The notes: generated by a model not told the origin, from the letters alone. A stretch of DNA of 64,000 nt from Parasutterella secunda (GCF_023336895.1 NZ_JAMBLT010000004.1:1-64000), one strand, 5' to 3'. Shown: positions 28,588 through 37,583, counted from the first letter of the stretch. Made by a program: numbers and translations.

Positions 28588-29901
28588 CTATTGGGCAGAA
28601 ATAGAGTCCATGTATTTGCAATACGTTTCTTTGGTGAGAACCGGTTTGAAATGATCGCAAATACGTTGAGCTTCCTGAGCGTCATCAGCCAATAAATCAA
28701 TAATAGTCATTGCCAACACTTTTGCGGTCTTCTTTAAGCCCGCTTCCTTATTGTCGAAGTTGTAGCTCGCGCCATGTAAGACCCCCTTTACGCAGCCCAC
28801 CCAGGGATGCACGACGGGTATCAAATGCGACACATCGCCCATGTCGGTAGAACCTGCGGAGTGAACGCCTTCAACCACATTTTCCTTTCCGAATACTTCT
28901 TGAGCGTTGGCTCTCAATACATCGCGGAAGTTTTCATCAGGGCGCAACGGTAAGTAGCCGGGTAAATCTTGAATTTCACAACTGGCTCCAATGGCGTCGC
29001 CCCCGGCCTTAAGCGCACGATTGATGGCTTTGTTGTATCGGGTGAGCGCATCAAGCTTGGCTGCGCGCACATAGCTTTCCATCTTTACGCGATCAGGGAT
29101 GACATTAACCAGGTCACCCCCGGCGTTAATGATCGGGTGGAAACGAACACAGTCGTCATCACGGAACGTTTCACGGATAGCATTGACACCCATTACGCCC
29201 ATCATGGCGGCATTTAATGCATTAATCCCTTTGTCGGGGGCACCTGCTGCATGAGCGGCCTTACCACGGTACTCGATTAATTTACCGATGAAACCGTTGC
29301 AACTGGCTCCCACTTGGAATTCTCCATTGGGATTGTCTGTCGGGTCTACGTGCATCTGCATGGCCATGTCCACATCATCAAAACCACCTTGGGCAATGAT
29401 TTCTGCTTTACCACCTAAATAGCGCAGTTGGCCTTTTTCGCGAAGACCGTTTCGATAATCAATTTCCACGTATTCTTCGGCAGGCACTGCGAAAAAGACG
29501 ACATCACCGTCAAGGTACTTCATGATGTCGGCATCTTTAAAGGCCATGGCTACAGCAAGAAGATTGCCGATTTGTACGTTGTGACCACAGCAGTGAGCCG
29601 CGCCCGTTACAGGATCAGCGTTCGGGTGATCCCGGCAGACAATGGCGTCGAGTTCACCCAAAAGCGCAACAGTTTTGCGAGACTTTTTCCCTTTGACACG
29701 AGCCTTCACACCCGTGATGCCCCAGCCATCCGTATGGGCTAGGCCAAGGGCATCAAAGGCAGCTTTTACTTTAGCAGAGGTCTTTTGTTCCTTAAAGCCG
29801 AGTTCAGGCTCAGCAAAGATGTCCATTGCCAATTTTTCAACATCTTCAAAGCGGGCATCAATGGCCTTGCAGACCGCTTCTTTTAATTGCGCTTTATTCA
29901 T
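28588..29901 (-). CDS. M20 amidohydrolase (AbgB-like)
   Basis: About 437 residues of the M20 aminoacylase family, in pattern closest to AbgB. The metal site is AAHCCGHNVQIGNLLAVAMAF, with Asn where many M20 enzymes have Asp, as in AbgB-type proteins. Later motifs are FFAVPAEEYVEIDYR, KAAHAAGAPDKGINALNA and SAGSTDMGDVSHLIP. It is last in an operon with two membrane proteins (29931-31227), suggesting import and hydrolysis of an amide or dipeptide. The start at 29901 has AAGGAAGG upstream. Confidence 0.87.
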   Translation of the reverse strand: MNKAQLKEAVCKAIDARFEDVEKLAMDIFAEPELGFKEQKTSAKVKAAFDALGLAHTDGWGITGVKARVKGKKSRKTVALLGELDAIVCRDHPNADPVTGAAHCCGHNVQIGNLLAVAMAFKDADIMKYLDGDVVFFAVPAEEYVEIDYRNGLREKGQLRYLGGKAEIIAQGGFDDVDMAMQMHVDPTDNPNGEFQVGASCNGFIGKLIEYRGKAAHAAGAPDKGINALNAAMMGVMGVNAIRETFRDDDCVRFHPIINAGGDLVNVIPDRVKMESYVRAAKLDALTRYNKAINRALKAGGDAIGASCEIQDLPGYLPLRPDENFRDVLRANAQEVFGKENVVEGVHSAGSTDMGDVSHLIPVVHPWVGCVKGVLHGASYNFDNKEAGLKKTAKVLAMTIIDLLADDAQEAQRICDHFKPVLTKETYCKYMDSISAQ

Positions 29902-29930
29902 TTGAACCTTCCTTTCAGTCAAAGAATTCT

Positions 29931-30395
29931 TTAGAAAATACCTTCCAGATGCAGCATTAATTCAGCCAAAGCCGTGGCACAGATGAAGCTGCCGGCGGCA
30001 ACTGCCAAAGCGACCGGAACGATGCGCCAAGACAGTTGCTTGAAAGCTTGTAAATCCTTGCCTAAGCATAGGCCGCCGTAAGCAAGAATGGGCGTCGTAA
30101 TCGATAAAAAGCCGACATTTTTCGTTTGAGCCAGAATCCAATCACTCAGGGGAAATTGCGGCATGGAGACAACAACCGCGACAATCGAGACCCAAAACAC
30201 CATGGGAAGCATCTTAAAGCCCGGCAGCCAACTGATGACAATACCGATAACCGTAATAACGACCAAGACAAGAGCACCGATCGAACCGGCTGCTAAATCG
30301 CCGTTGCTGCCGACCGTATGTGCGATGACAGAATAGGCAGCCGTCACAACCAGAATAAACAGGATGTCTTTCATTTTTTCGAGATAAGCTAACAT
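29931..30395 (-). CDS. Inner-membrane protein, partner of the DUF3100-like protein
   Basis: A 154-residue protein with about five hydrophobic segments. The stretch FLSITTPILAYGGLCLGKDLQAFKQLSWRIVPVALAVAAGSF resembles one half of a two-part sodium/anion-type carrier. It lies 35 bases after the larger membrane protein and 30 bases before the M20 gene, so the three form an operon. I do not recognise a named family; likely a second subunit of a split transporter. Confidence 0.7.
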   Translation of the reverse strand: MLAYLEKMKDILFILVVTAAYSVIAHTVGSNGDLAAGSIGALVLVVITVIGIVISWLPGFKMLPMVFWVSIVAVVVSMPQFPLSDWILAQTKNVGFLSITTPILAYGGLCLGKDLQAFKQLSWRIVPVALAVAAGSFICATALAELMLHLEGIF

Positions 30396-30429
30396 GATCT
30401 TTTCCTTTTCCGTTCGTTAGGTTGCCTGA

Positions 30430-31227
30430 TTAAATTTCAGCTTGGGCATTTTTGTTTTCAACACGCTTGTCGCCGGTAAAGAATTCGTAGATTTTGATCG
30501 TGACCGGCAGCGAAACAAAGAGTGCGAAGTAAATGCCGAGAATCGAGGTCATCAGATTGGCTGCGGCGGCGTACGCTTGAACCAGCTGCGCTTCATGCGG
30601 ATAGGAGGCGACAATCGAACCAACGCCTGCGGCCATCATACTGGCCGAACCAATACCGGCGCCCATGGCCAAAGCGTGCGGATGGAAAATGTCTAATTGG
30701 GCAATAACACCGGCCAATAAAGAAATCCACAATGCGCCGAAAACGGTACCGCAGATGTACATACCCATTACCCCGCGACCTTCTGCACTGTCTAATCCAA
30801 ATTTTTCACCGATGATGGCGACATTGGCTTCCCGGTCAATGGAATAGCAGGCACCGATGGCTTCACGCTTCATTTTCAAAAGTAGGGCGACGGGGAGACC
30901 GAAAATAAGGGTGCCGAAGAAGTGGCCGAATTCCTGCATGATGAGTGCCCAACCGGAATTGAGCAAAATTTCCAGATTCGGACCGATATCCAGACCGATC
31001 TTGGCAATCAAAACAAGCATGGCAATCGGCATGAATTTAGCTGCTCTGTCCATTTGCGATTTATTCAAAATGTGCAGACGCGGCAAACTGATGATGCCGC
31101 CGATAACCAATGCAAACAGCAAAGGCAGCATCACAACGAGTCCGAATTTCTGCGTACCGATGGCTTCGGCTATCACCACAACGATGAGGGCCAATATATG
31201 CAATTTAAAGTTTGCGATCTTTTGCAT
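30430..31227 (-). CDS. DUF3100-like inner-membrane transporter subunit
   Basis: A 265-residue protein with about seven hydrophobic segments. The central region KREAIGACYSIDREANVAIIGEKFGLDSAEGRGVMGMYICGTVFGA and GAGIGSASMMAAGVGSIVASYP match the DUF3100 family as I recall it. GGAC-type ribosome-binding site upstream. First gene of an operon with a second membrane protein and an AbgB-like hydrolase. Probably the carrier for the hydrolase substrate, by association only. Confidence 0.72.
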   Translation of the reverse strand: MQKIANFKLHILALIVVVIAEAIGTQKFGLVVMLPLLFALVIGGIISLPRLHILNKSQMDRAAKFMPIAMLVLIAKIGLDIGPNLEILLNSGWALIMQEFGHFFGTLIFGLPVALLLKMKREAIGACYSIDREANVAIIGEKFGLDSAEGRGVMGMYICGTVFGALWISLLAGVIAQLDIFHPHALAMGAGIGSASMMAAGVGSIVASYPHEAQLVQAYAAAANLMTSILGIYFALFVSLPVTIKIYEFFTGDKRVENKNAQAEI

Positions 31228-31476
31228 GATATGTCCTTTTCTTTTACTGCAAAGGCCCTTTACCGTAGGAGAAAAAGTCTTTGCTGTGTCTTTCTCAACG
31301 ATTAGGGGAGTGTTTAAATACTTTTAGCCCTAATGGAAGTACTTTTAGAGACACTTACAAAAATGCCTAAAAAGACTTTGGTCTTTTGAGAAAGTTAAAT
31401 TGTTAAAAGTTGGAAACTGTGATTTTTGACTCTGGGCGAGTGGGCTATCACAAAGCCTTTGTTCAATCGGGCATCC
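31228..31476. other. Intergenic region upstream of the DUF3100-like operon
   Basis: About 250 bases, AT-rich. On the minus strand a small stem AAAAGAC / GTCTTTT lies near 31369-31386 and could be an attenuator. No recognised riboswitch or coding frame. The region also forms the 3' flank of the small ORF at 31477-31614. Confidence 0.35.
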
Positions 31477-31614
31477 TTAGCAGGAAGCGCCCGTTGATGT
31501 AGTGGAGGTAGATGATGAGTGTGAGGAGGAGGTGGCGTGAGAGCGCAAAACGTTGCAGTCTAAAAGTTGACAATAATTTCGTTTGGCTACATACCGGTCT
31601 ATGCGTACTAGCAT
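31477..31614 (-). CDS. 45-residue Ser/Thr-rich peptide with C-terminal Cys
   Basis: ATG at 31614 is preceded by TAGGAGAG at six-base spacing, the best ribosome-binding site nearby, and the frame closes with TAA at 31477. The peptide has a basic N-terminal half (MLVRIDRYVAKRNYCQLLDC) and a C-terminal half almost entirely Ser, Thr and His ending GASC. It lacks a signal peptide or membrane segment. A perfect 6-4-6 palindrome (GTTCGA-4-TCGAAC, 31635-31650) sits just upstream. It could be a modified-peptide precursor, or a leader peptide whose Ser/Thr codons sense amino acids for the downstream operon. I recognise no family. Confidence 0.45.
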   Translation of the reverse strand: MLVRIDRYVAKRNYCQLLDCNVLRSHATSSSHSSSTSTTSTGASC

Positions 31615-31634
31615 GATGACTCTCCTAAAACACC

Positions 31635-31650
31635 GTTCGATAGTTCGAAC
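31635..31650. promoter_or_regulatory. Palindromic operator candidate upstream of the 45-residue ORF
   Basis: GTTCGATAGTTCGAAC: six-base arms with a four-base spacer. The arms match those of the MarR-gene operators at 43382 and 43868, but those have a two-base centre. Confidence 0.5.
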
Positions 31651-31736
31651 ATGTTCCTACTGTAGCAGAGTACAAAACAATAGGCGAAATTATTTTCCTA
31701 TTGACTAGTGGCTTTGGCCTAGGTGGAAAAAGGAAA

Positions 31737-31758
31737 GGCCACCTGTTTGAAGGTGGCC
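31737..31758 (-). terminator. Terminator of the adenosine-deaminase-like gene
   Basis: An 8-bp stem GGCCACCT / AGGTGGCC followed on the minus strand by TTTCCTTTTTCC. Confidence 0.75.
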
Positions 31759-31780
31759 CGGTGATCTTTAACGTGTTGTT

Positions 31781-32875
31781 TTAGCCTGGGAATTTTTCCG
31801 CTAAACGATCAAATTCCTCGCTCCATTCACGCTTCCATTTTTGTTTTGTTTCTTCGTCAATCCAAGCGCCATCAATACCATTTAGCATGAAAGCCTTTAA
31901 GTCACTGACCTTGAAATTGAGGAAGTTATACATCAACATCCATGTTTGAGTGGCGTTGACATGGTGCATGGTCGGATCGTCCGTATTCGGATGCACGCGA
32001 AGTCCCATCGGAACCATCTTACGAATGGGTTGTTTAAGTGCCCATTCCTCATCACTAAATGTGCGCAAGTAGTAAGAATTGGTCGGAACGACCGTGATAA
32101 TTAAGCCGGCTTTTTTCACTTCTTCCACCAATTCCGGATTATCAATGATGGTGTAGCAGTGATCGAGTCGATCAGCTTTAAGAAGCTTCATGGCGGTTTC
32201 AATGTTTCTCCAGTGACAGCCGAATTCGCCAGCGTGGATGGTCACTTTAAAGCCGGCTTCCTTGGCCATATAAAAAGCCTTCCAGAAGTTTTCCGGTTCA
32301 TGGTCATTTTCGCGGTAGTCAATGCCGATGCCGATTGTTTCGGGAGCACGATTAGCAATCATTTCTTGAGCCAATTGCACGGCGGCTTCCGGGGTATCTT
32401 CACGGTCAATCGAGGGAATCAAGCGACCGATGACGCCAAAGTCGCGCTCACCTTCGTGAATGCCTTCAATGATGGCAGCCTGGGCGTCTTTGTAGCTGTA
32501 GTGACGGGCAAGACCGGTGTAATTCCAGAAAAATTCTGTGTAGCGAATACCATGCTTTTTGCAGTCAGCTAAATATTCGTATGTGATGCGTTTGAGCATC
32601 TCGGGCTTGATCAAAATGTGTTCTTCAAGAGCGCGGAAAATACGAAGAACACCAACGGGTTTGTCACCGCGAGTAAAGAAGCCGTCAATTTCTTCTTGCG
32701 TAATCGGCGCGCCGGACTCTTTCACCAAATCTTCAAAAGTGGATTTTTGAGTGGTGCCTAACAGGTGACAATGCAGTTCGGTTTTCGGAATAGCTCTAAA
32801 AAATTCCATATGTTCTGCAGTCATCGGACGGGCAAATGGGGAGTCTGGAACAAAAGCCGGGTTATCTTTACGCAT
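31781..32875 (-). CDS. Adenosine-deaminase-like amidohydrolase
   Basis: A 364-residue zinc TIM-barrel deaminase. Metal and catalytic motifs are in order: LHCHLLGT near residue 35, IHAGEF near 215, LDHCYTI near 240 and HPNTDDP near 295. Family members deaminate adenosine, adenine or modified purines; this one is only distantly like classical Add, so the substrate is open. GGAG lies eight bases before the ATG. It is followed upstream on the same strand by the independent purM unit. Confidence 0.85.
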   Translation of the reverse strand: MRKDNPAFVPDSPFARPMTAEHMEFFRAIPKTELHCHLLGTTQKSTFEDLVKESGAPITQEEIDGFFTRGDKPVGVLRIFRALEEHILIKPEMLKRITYEYLADCKKHGIRYTEFFWNYTGLARHYSYKDAQAAIIEGIHEGERDFGVIGRLIPSIDREDTPEAAVQLAQEMIANRAPETIGIGIDYRENDHEPENFWKAFYMAKEAGFKVTIHAGEFGCHWRNIETAMKLLKADRLDHCYTIIDNPELVEEVKKAGLIITVVPTNSYYLRTFSDEEWALKQPIRKMVPMGLRVHPNTDDPTMHHVNATQTWMLMYNFLNFKVSDLKAFMLNGIDGAWIDEETKQKWKREWSEEFDRLAEKFPG

Positions 32876-32890
32876 GAATCATTCTCCGAG

Positions 32891-32921
32891 AAAAACAAAA
32901 AGGCGATGCAGCGCATCGCCT
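32891..32921 (-). terminator. Terminator of purM
   Basis: A 9-bp stem AGGCGATGC / GCATCGCCT followed by TTTTTGTTTTT on the minus strand. Confidence 0.92.
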
Positions 32922-32941
32922 CTTGATTATAGTGATTGAAT

Positions 32942-33970
32942 TTAGATTACGATGCAGCCGGGGGCGTCTTGCGGACGTTCAACAATTTCGCCTAAGCGGA
33001 ACACTTTTTCGCCTTCAGCTTTAAACGCCTGCATGGCGCGTTCAGCATCGGCCGCATCCACGATAACCACCATGCCGATGCCGTTATTGAAGACTCGGTG
33101 CATTTCATGGGAATCAATGTTGCCGGCTTCTTGCAGCCAGTCAAAGACTGCGGGACGCGTCCAACTGTCGGCATGAATAACAGCTTGCGTGTTTTCGGGT
33201 AACACGCGGGGCACGTTTTCAATCAGGCCGCCCCCGGTAATGTGAGCCATGCCTTTAATTGTCACAGACTTCATGACATTTAAGACCTGCTTGACGTAGA
33301 TACGCGTGGGTTCCATCACGCAATCGGCCAATGTGCGACCATCAAGCGGCATGTCCCAAGGGGTATTGGTAACTTCCACGACCTTGCGGATCAGTGAAAA
33401 GCCATTAGAGTGGGGACCGCTTGAGGCTAAGCCTAAAACAACGTCGCCGGCCTTGATGGACTTGCCGTCAATAGCCTCATCTTTTTCCACGATGCCGACA
33501 GCAAAACCGGCTAGATCGTATTCACCTTCCGGGTACATACCGGGCATTTCCGCGGTTTCACCACCAATTAAGGCACAACCGGCTAATTCGCAACCATGAG
33601 CGACACCGGCAACCACGCGTTCGGCAATGTCCACATCCAATTTACCGCAGGCGTAATAGTCGAGGAAGAAAAGGCTCTTGGCACCTTGCACAAGAATGTC
33701 ATTGACACTCATGCCAACCAAGTCCTGTCCCACCGTATCATGACGGCCGAGGGTGAAGGCAAGTTTCAATTTTGTGCCCACACCGTCGGTACCGGTGACC
33801 AATACGGGGTTCTTGTATTCTTTGGAAATTTCAAACATTGCGCCAAAGCCGCCGACACTGGCTAAAACGCCAGGAATCATCGTGCGCTTAGCAAGCGGTT
33901 TGATGCGTTCAACCAGTTCATCACCGGCGTCAATATCCACACCGGCAGCAGCGTAAGAAAGTTGTGTCAT
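32942..33970 (-). CDS. purM: Phosphoribosylformylglycinamidine cyclo-ligase (AIR synthetase)
   Basis: Catalyses ATP-dependent closure of FGAM to AIR in purine synthesis. It shows [19 protein letters not shown] at the start, [11 protein letters not shown] near residue 50, [11 protein letters not shown] near 140 and [16 protein letters not shown] near 240, all family-specific. The start at 33970 gives 342 residues, close to the usual 345-350; the frame from 34006 adds 12 unconserved residues. Divergent from hda, an arrangement known in Burkholderiales. Confidence 0.97.
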   Translation of the reverse strand: MTQLSYAAAGVDIDAGDELVERIKPLAKRTMIPGVLASVGGFGAMFEISKEYKNPVLVTGTDGVGTKLKLAFTLGRHDTVGQDLVGMSVNDILVQGAKSLFFLDYYACGKLDVDIAERVVAGVAHGCELAGCALIGGETAEMPGMYPEGEYDLAGFAVGIVEKDEAIDGKSIKAGDVVLGLASSGPHSNGFSLIRKVVEVTNTPWDMPLDGRTLADCVMEPTRIYVKQVLNVMKSVTIKGMAHITGGGLIENVPRVLPENTQAVIHADSWTRPAVFDWLQEAGNIDSHEMHRVFNNGIGMVVIVDAADAERAMQAFKAEGEKVFRLGEIVERPQDAPGCIVI

Positions 33971-34073
33971 GTTCTTTGCCCAAAAAAGGTGAAGGTGGCG
34001 GTACACTTGCGTATCCGCATGAATTAACTTGTTGATTCTAGCAAGGCTAGGAAACCTTCACATTAAGATAAAT

Positions 34074-34721
34074 ATGCGCTTTGAACAATTGCCGTTAGAC
34101 ATTGTTATGGAACCTGCCGCAACGCTCGACAATTTTATTGTTGGAGCCAATGGCGGCGCTCTGACGTGCTTAAGGCAAATGCAGGAAAAAGGCGAACCTC
34201 AATTGATTTACCTTTGGGGTGAGTCGGGAGTCGGCAAAACCCATTTGGCTGTTGCCATGGGATTAAAGGAAAATGATGTCCCTGCGTTTTCGGCTGATCG
34301 TTTGCGCTACGCCGTTGATGATGTGGATACACTCACAGAGGAAGGGTTGGATCGCCTCTTTGCGTTGATTAACGAAGTGCGAGTTCATCCGGGGGCCACT
34401 TTAGTGATGACGGGTAAAAAGTCGCCCGCCGAAAAATTTGTGAGACCCGATATCTGCACACGTTTAACTTGGGGAGCGGTTTTCCATATCAAACCTCTTG
34501 AAGGGGATATGTGGAAAGCGATCGCAGCTCAAGCCAAGGAACGCGGAATAGAGGTGACGGCAGAGGCGGAAAACTGGATGAAAAATTATTTGCCGCGGGA
34601 TATTAAAACGCTGTCACAACTACTCAATGAAATGGATCGGGAACTGTTGGCCAAGAAGAAAGCCACGGTAACGATTCCGGCGTTAAAAGCCTGGCTTACC
34701 AAACATGGAGAAAACCTTTGA
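34074..34721 (+). CDS. hda: DnaA-homologue Hda (regulatory inactivation of DnaA)
   Basis: A 215-residue AAA+ protein similar to DnaA domain III, which with the sliding clamp stimulates hydrolysis of DnaA-ATP. It opens with MRFEQLPLDIV, containing the QLPL clamp-binding type motif. The Walker A is WGESGVGKTHLAVAMG near residue 47. The later NYLPRDIKTLSQLLNEMDREL matches the lid. Its stop overlaps the start of the following HAD gene by four bases, indicating coupling. Confidence 0.92.
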   Translation: MRFEQLPLDIVMEPAATLDNFIVGANGGALTCLRQMQEKGEPQLIYLWGESGVGKTHLAVAMGLKENDVPAFSADRLRYAVDDVDTLTEEGLDRLFALINEVRVHPGATLVMTGKKSPAEKFVRPDICTRLTWGAVFHIKPLEGDMWKAIAAQAKERGIEVTAEAENWMKNYLPRDIKTLSQLLNEMDRELLAKKKATVTIPALKAWLTKHGENL

Positions 34722-35404
34722 AACTGGCAATTTTTGATATGGACGGGACACTCATGCCCATTGATGTCGGTGTGGTGTGGGTTGATTTTTTAGCAAATAA
34801 AAGCGGAGCTGATCTCTCTGAAGAATTAGTCTTATCAAAACGCTATCTCGAAGACTATCGCTGCGGCAGGTTTCAAGTTGAACCCTTCATGCACTTTCAT
34901 ATGGCGCTTTTATCACGTTTTTCCCGTCAGAATATCGAAAGGTTAAGAGAACGATTTGTTGAAGAGGTCGTTAAACCTAATGTCACCTCAGCCGCTAAAA
35001 ATGTCGTTGAGGCTATGCGTCTTGAGGGTTACGTTCCGGTATTAGCAACCGGCACTCAAGCCTTTGTTTCCGAGACAGTCGCTCAGCTTTTTGGAATTGA
35101 ACATTTATTGGCAACAAGGCCGGTTGTTGACTCTCGAGGTGAATTCACGGGAGAGTTCGAGGGCGGTTTTTGTTATGGCCTGCATAAAATTGATCGATTA
35201 AAAGAATTTTGTCAAAAGCTTGGCATGCCTTTGACTGAACTTTCCGACAGCGTTGTGTACACTGACTCCATAACAGACCTTCCCTTGCTACAATTCGTCG
35301 AATCTTTTCATGGTCATGTGGTCGCGACCAATCCGGATCCCCAATTAAAAGAAAAAGCGCAAAAAAGCGGTTGGGCTGTTTTAAAGCTCTTTGATCGAGC
35401 CTGA
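34718..35404 (+). CDS. HAD-superfamily IB phosphatase (SerB-like)
   Basis: A 228-residue HAD phosphatase. Motif I is FDMDGTLMPIDVG (residues 6-18, with the nucleophile D7 and acid D9), motif II lies in VLATGTQAFV, and the late SDSVVYTDSITDLPLL holds motif IV. It resembles the phosphoserine-phosphatase-like proteins encoded between hda and pcnB in Burkholderiales; the substrate is not known. It overlaps hda and is followed by pcnB, whose start lies 40 bases later. Confidence 0.88.
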   Translation: MKLAIFDMDGTLMPIDVGVVWVDFLANKSGADLSEELVLSKRYLEDYRCGRFQVEPFMHFHMALLSRFSRQNIERLRERFVEEVVKPNVTSAAKNVVEAMRLEGYVPVLATGTQAFVSETVAQLFGIEHLLATRPVVDSRGEFTGEFEGGFCYGLHKIDRLKEFCQKLGMPLTELSDSVVYTDSITDLPLLQFVESFHGHVVATNPDPQLKEKAQKSGWAVLKLFDRA

Positions 35405-35444
35405 GCCCTTGATTTCGGAAGTCGCCGCCTTTCAAGGACGAACA

Positions 35445-36986
35445 ATGTTTAAAAACATTATTGCCTACACTAAGGAATTATTTTCTTCTTCAAAAACAAA
35501 AAAAGAACCAGAACACTACGTAAAAACCCCGCGGATTATTGGCCGTGATGAACACGGAATTGATAGGCGGTTAGTCAGTCTGGAAGCAATGCGAACGGTG
35601 CGAAATCTGCAGCGGGCGGGCTACGAAGCTTATGTGGTTGGTGGCGCTGTTCGCGATCTTTTGCTTGGCGTTACTCCGAAAGATTTCGATGTAGTAACCG
35701 ATGCAACGCCCGAACAAGTCAAGCGTTGTCAAAAGCGTGCCATTATCATCGGAAAGCGCTTTAGGCTTGTGCACGTCATGTTCGGTCGGGAGAAAATTGA
35801 GTGCTCAACATTTCGTGCATTAGAAGGCGCCGGAGTTAGAAAAGATAAATTCGGACGCGTAATTTCCGACAATGTTTTCGGGGAAATGTGGGAGGATGCG
35901 GCAAGACGCGACTTCACCATTAATGCGCTTTATTACAACCCCACAACGGAAGAGCTCATTGACTACCATAATGGCATGCGTGATATCTTGGATGGCGTCG
36001 TGAGAATGATCGGAGATCCGGAAGACCGCTATCGGGAAGATCCTGTTCGCATGCTCCGAGCGGTTCGCATTGCCTCTAAATTACAGTTCAAAATTGATGA
36101 AGCGACGCTTGAGCCAATCAGTCGTTTGGCGCCGCTTTTAGCCAATGTGCCAGAGGCTCGTTTGTTTGATGAAGCTGTGAAATTGCTTACTTGCGGCCGT
36201 GCCATTGACTGTACGGAAAAATTGCGACAGTTGGGGCTATACCGTAATGTAATTCCTCTCTTAGAAGTGGCACTAAAAGAGCAAAAAGGGGAACGCTTTT
36301 TAATGCTCGCGATGAAGCGGACCGACGAGCGGATTGCAATCGGTAAAAAGGTTTCTCCGTCGTTTCTCTTTGCGACATTGTTGTGGCCCCTAACGTACCG
36401 TCACTTTGAAGAGCGTATTTCACGTGGTGAGAGTCAAATACAGGCGATGATTGAAGCAGGCCGCTATGTTCTTGATAAGCAATGCGAGAAGCTGGCTATT
36501 CAAAAGCGCTTTGTAGAGGACATTCTGACAATTTGGGTTCTACAAATTAAATTGCTGCGTCGTGGAACAAAGTCGGCAATGGGACTTTTGAATATTCCAA
36601 AGTTTCGCGCCGGGTACGACTTTATGCTTTTAAGAAGTCAATTGGAATACGTTGATCCTGCGATTGTGAACTGGTGGACTAAGTTCCAAGAGGTTGACGA
36701 AGCAACCCGCCTAGAGATGGTTCGCGAGCAAGCTGCTGCGAACGCCCAGGCGCGAAAACCGAGAAAAGGCGAACCGAAGCGACCCAGTAAGGCCCAAATT
36801 AAAAAACAATTGCTGCTCGAGGCCGATAGTTGGCAGCTTGTGCGTGATTTAAGCGGTACAGCCGGCAGCGATGGCATGATTGACCTCATTGATGACGAAG
36901 AACTCTCGCAGAACACTAAAGCGGCCCGGCCTAAACGCCGTCGCCGTCCTGCCATTCGCCGTAAAAAAATTCAGATTGAGGATTAA
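35445..36986 (+). CDS. pcnB: Poly(A) polymerase I
   Basis: A 513-residue nucleotidyltransferase that adds poly(A) to RNA 3' ends and promotes decay. The catalytic region includes YVVGGAVRDLLLGVTPKDFDVVTDATPEQ (about residues 45-75, with the DxD at DFDVV), then GKRFRLVHV, and RDFTINALYYNP. The C-terminal tail is strongly basic (PKRRRRPAIRRKK), as expected for RNA binding. AAGGACG precedes the ATG at 35445; the frame from 35391 begins inside the preceding gene. Confidence 0.95.
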   Translation: MFKNIIAYTKELFSSSKTKKEPEHYVKTPRIIGRDEHGIDRRLVSLEAMRTVRNLQRAGYEAYVVGGAVRDLLLGVTPKDFDVVTDATPEQVKRCQKRAIIIGKRFRLVHVMFGREKIECSTFRALEGAGVRKDKFGRVISDNVFGEMWEDAARRDFTINALYYNPTTEELIDYHNGMRDILDGVVRMIGDPEDRYREDPVRMLRAVRIASKLQFKIDEATLEPISRLAPLLANVPEARLFDEAVKLLTCGRAIDCTEKLRQLGLYRNVIPLLEVALKEQKGERFLMLAMKRTDERIAIGKKVSPSFLFATLLWPLTYRHFEERISRGESQIQAMIEAGRYVLDKQCEKLAIQKRFVEDILTIWVLQIKLLRRGTKSAMGLLNIPKFRAGYDFMLLRSQLEYVDPAIVNWWTKFQEVDEATRLEMVREQAAANAQARKPRKGEPKRPSKAQIKKQLLLEADSWQLVRDLSGTAGSDGMIDLIDDEELSQNTKAARPKRRRRPAIRRKKIQIED

Positions 36987-36988
36987 TG

Positions 36989-37471
36989 ATGGCAAAGGCC
37001 TATGTTGCTTTGGGAGCTAATCTTGGGCAAGCTCAGCAAGCTTTAAAAGATGTTATTGATCGAATCAATGAAGAAGATGAAGTTGCTGTGATTAAAACGT
37101 CTTCGTTTTATAAAACGACACCGATTGACTCGAGCGGCCCCGATTACATTAATGCGGTCATCGAAATTAAAACAGAGTTGACCGCTGAGCAACTATTGCA
37201 TCGATTGCTTGAAATCGAAAAGGAGTTTGGGCGTGTCCGGCCGGTAGGTATTCATAACGCTCCCCGTACAATGGACTTGGATTTATTGCTTTTTGAGGAT
37301 GAAGTGAGACAAAGCGAGTTTTTAACGCTTCCGCATCCTCGAATGCATGAGCGGGCTTTTGTTTTAGTTCCTCTTTGTGAAATTTCTCCTGAAGTTGTTA
37401 TTCCAGGGAAAGGGTTGGCAAAAAACTATCTGAAAAGCGTTGCAGAACAAGGAATTGAACGACTTCTTTAG
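36989..37471 (+). CDS. folK: 2-amino-4-hydroxy-6-hydroxymethyldihydropteridine pyrophosphokinase
   Basis: A 160-residue pyrophosphokinase of folate synthesis. It has AYVALGANLG at the start, SSFYKTTPIDSSGPDYINAVIEI, the signature IHNAPRTMDLDLLLF (metal-binding Asp pair) and LPHPRMHERAFVLVPL. It follows pcnB with overlapping stop/start (ATGATG at 36986-36991), the second ATG better placed after GAGGAT. Last gene of the hda-HAD-pcnB-folK run. Confidence 0.95.
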   Translation: MAKAYVALGANLGQAQQALKDVIDRINEEDEVAVIKTSSFYKTTPIDSSGPDYINAVIEIKTELTAEQLLHRLLEIEKEFGRVRPVGIHNAPRTMDLDLLLFEDEVRQSEFLTLPHPRMHERAFVLVPLCEISPEVVIPGKGLAKNYLKSVAEQGIERLL

Positions 37472-37507
37472 TTCGGTAAGCTATGCCTTGATCGGCTTTT
37501 GCACCAT

Positions 37508-37537
37508 CAAGAAAAATTTTTTAGTAATTTTTCTTGA
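37508..37537 (+). terminator. AT-rich hairpin after folK
   Basis: A 12-bp stem TCAAGAAAAATT / AATTTTTCTTGA with a six-base loop. Weak because AT-rich; its 3' arm overlaps the -35 box of the tRNA promoter. Confidence 0.5.
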
Positions 37538-37561
37538 CAAGCCTAAGAAGCTCGGTATAAT
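37534..37561 (+). promoter_or_regulatory. Consensus sigma-70 promoter of the tRNA pair
   Basis: TTGACA (37534-37539), 16-base spacer, TATAAT (37556-37561). Both boxes are exact consensus. Transcription would begin about 15 bases before the tRNA-Val gene. Confidence 0.9.
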
Positions 37562-37583
37562 TCCAATCCTCGCTTGTTCAAGC

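Noticed and set aside
31228-31476. Ser/Thr leader-peptide attenuator for hom
   Set aside because: hom lies 7 kb away and no terminator/antiterminator pair follows the 45-residue ORF directly; only control of the neighbouring operon remains possible.
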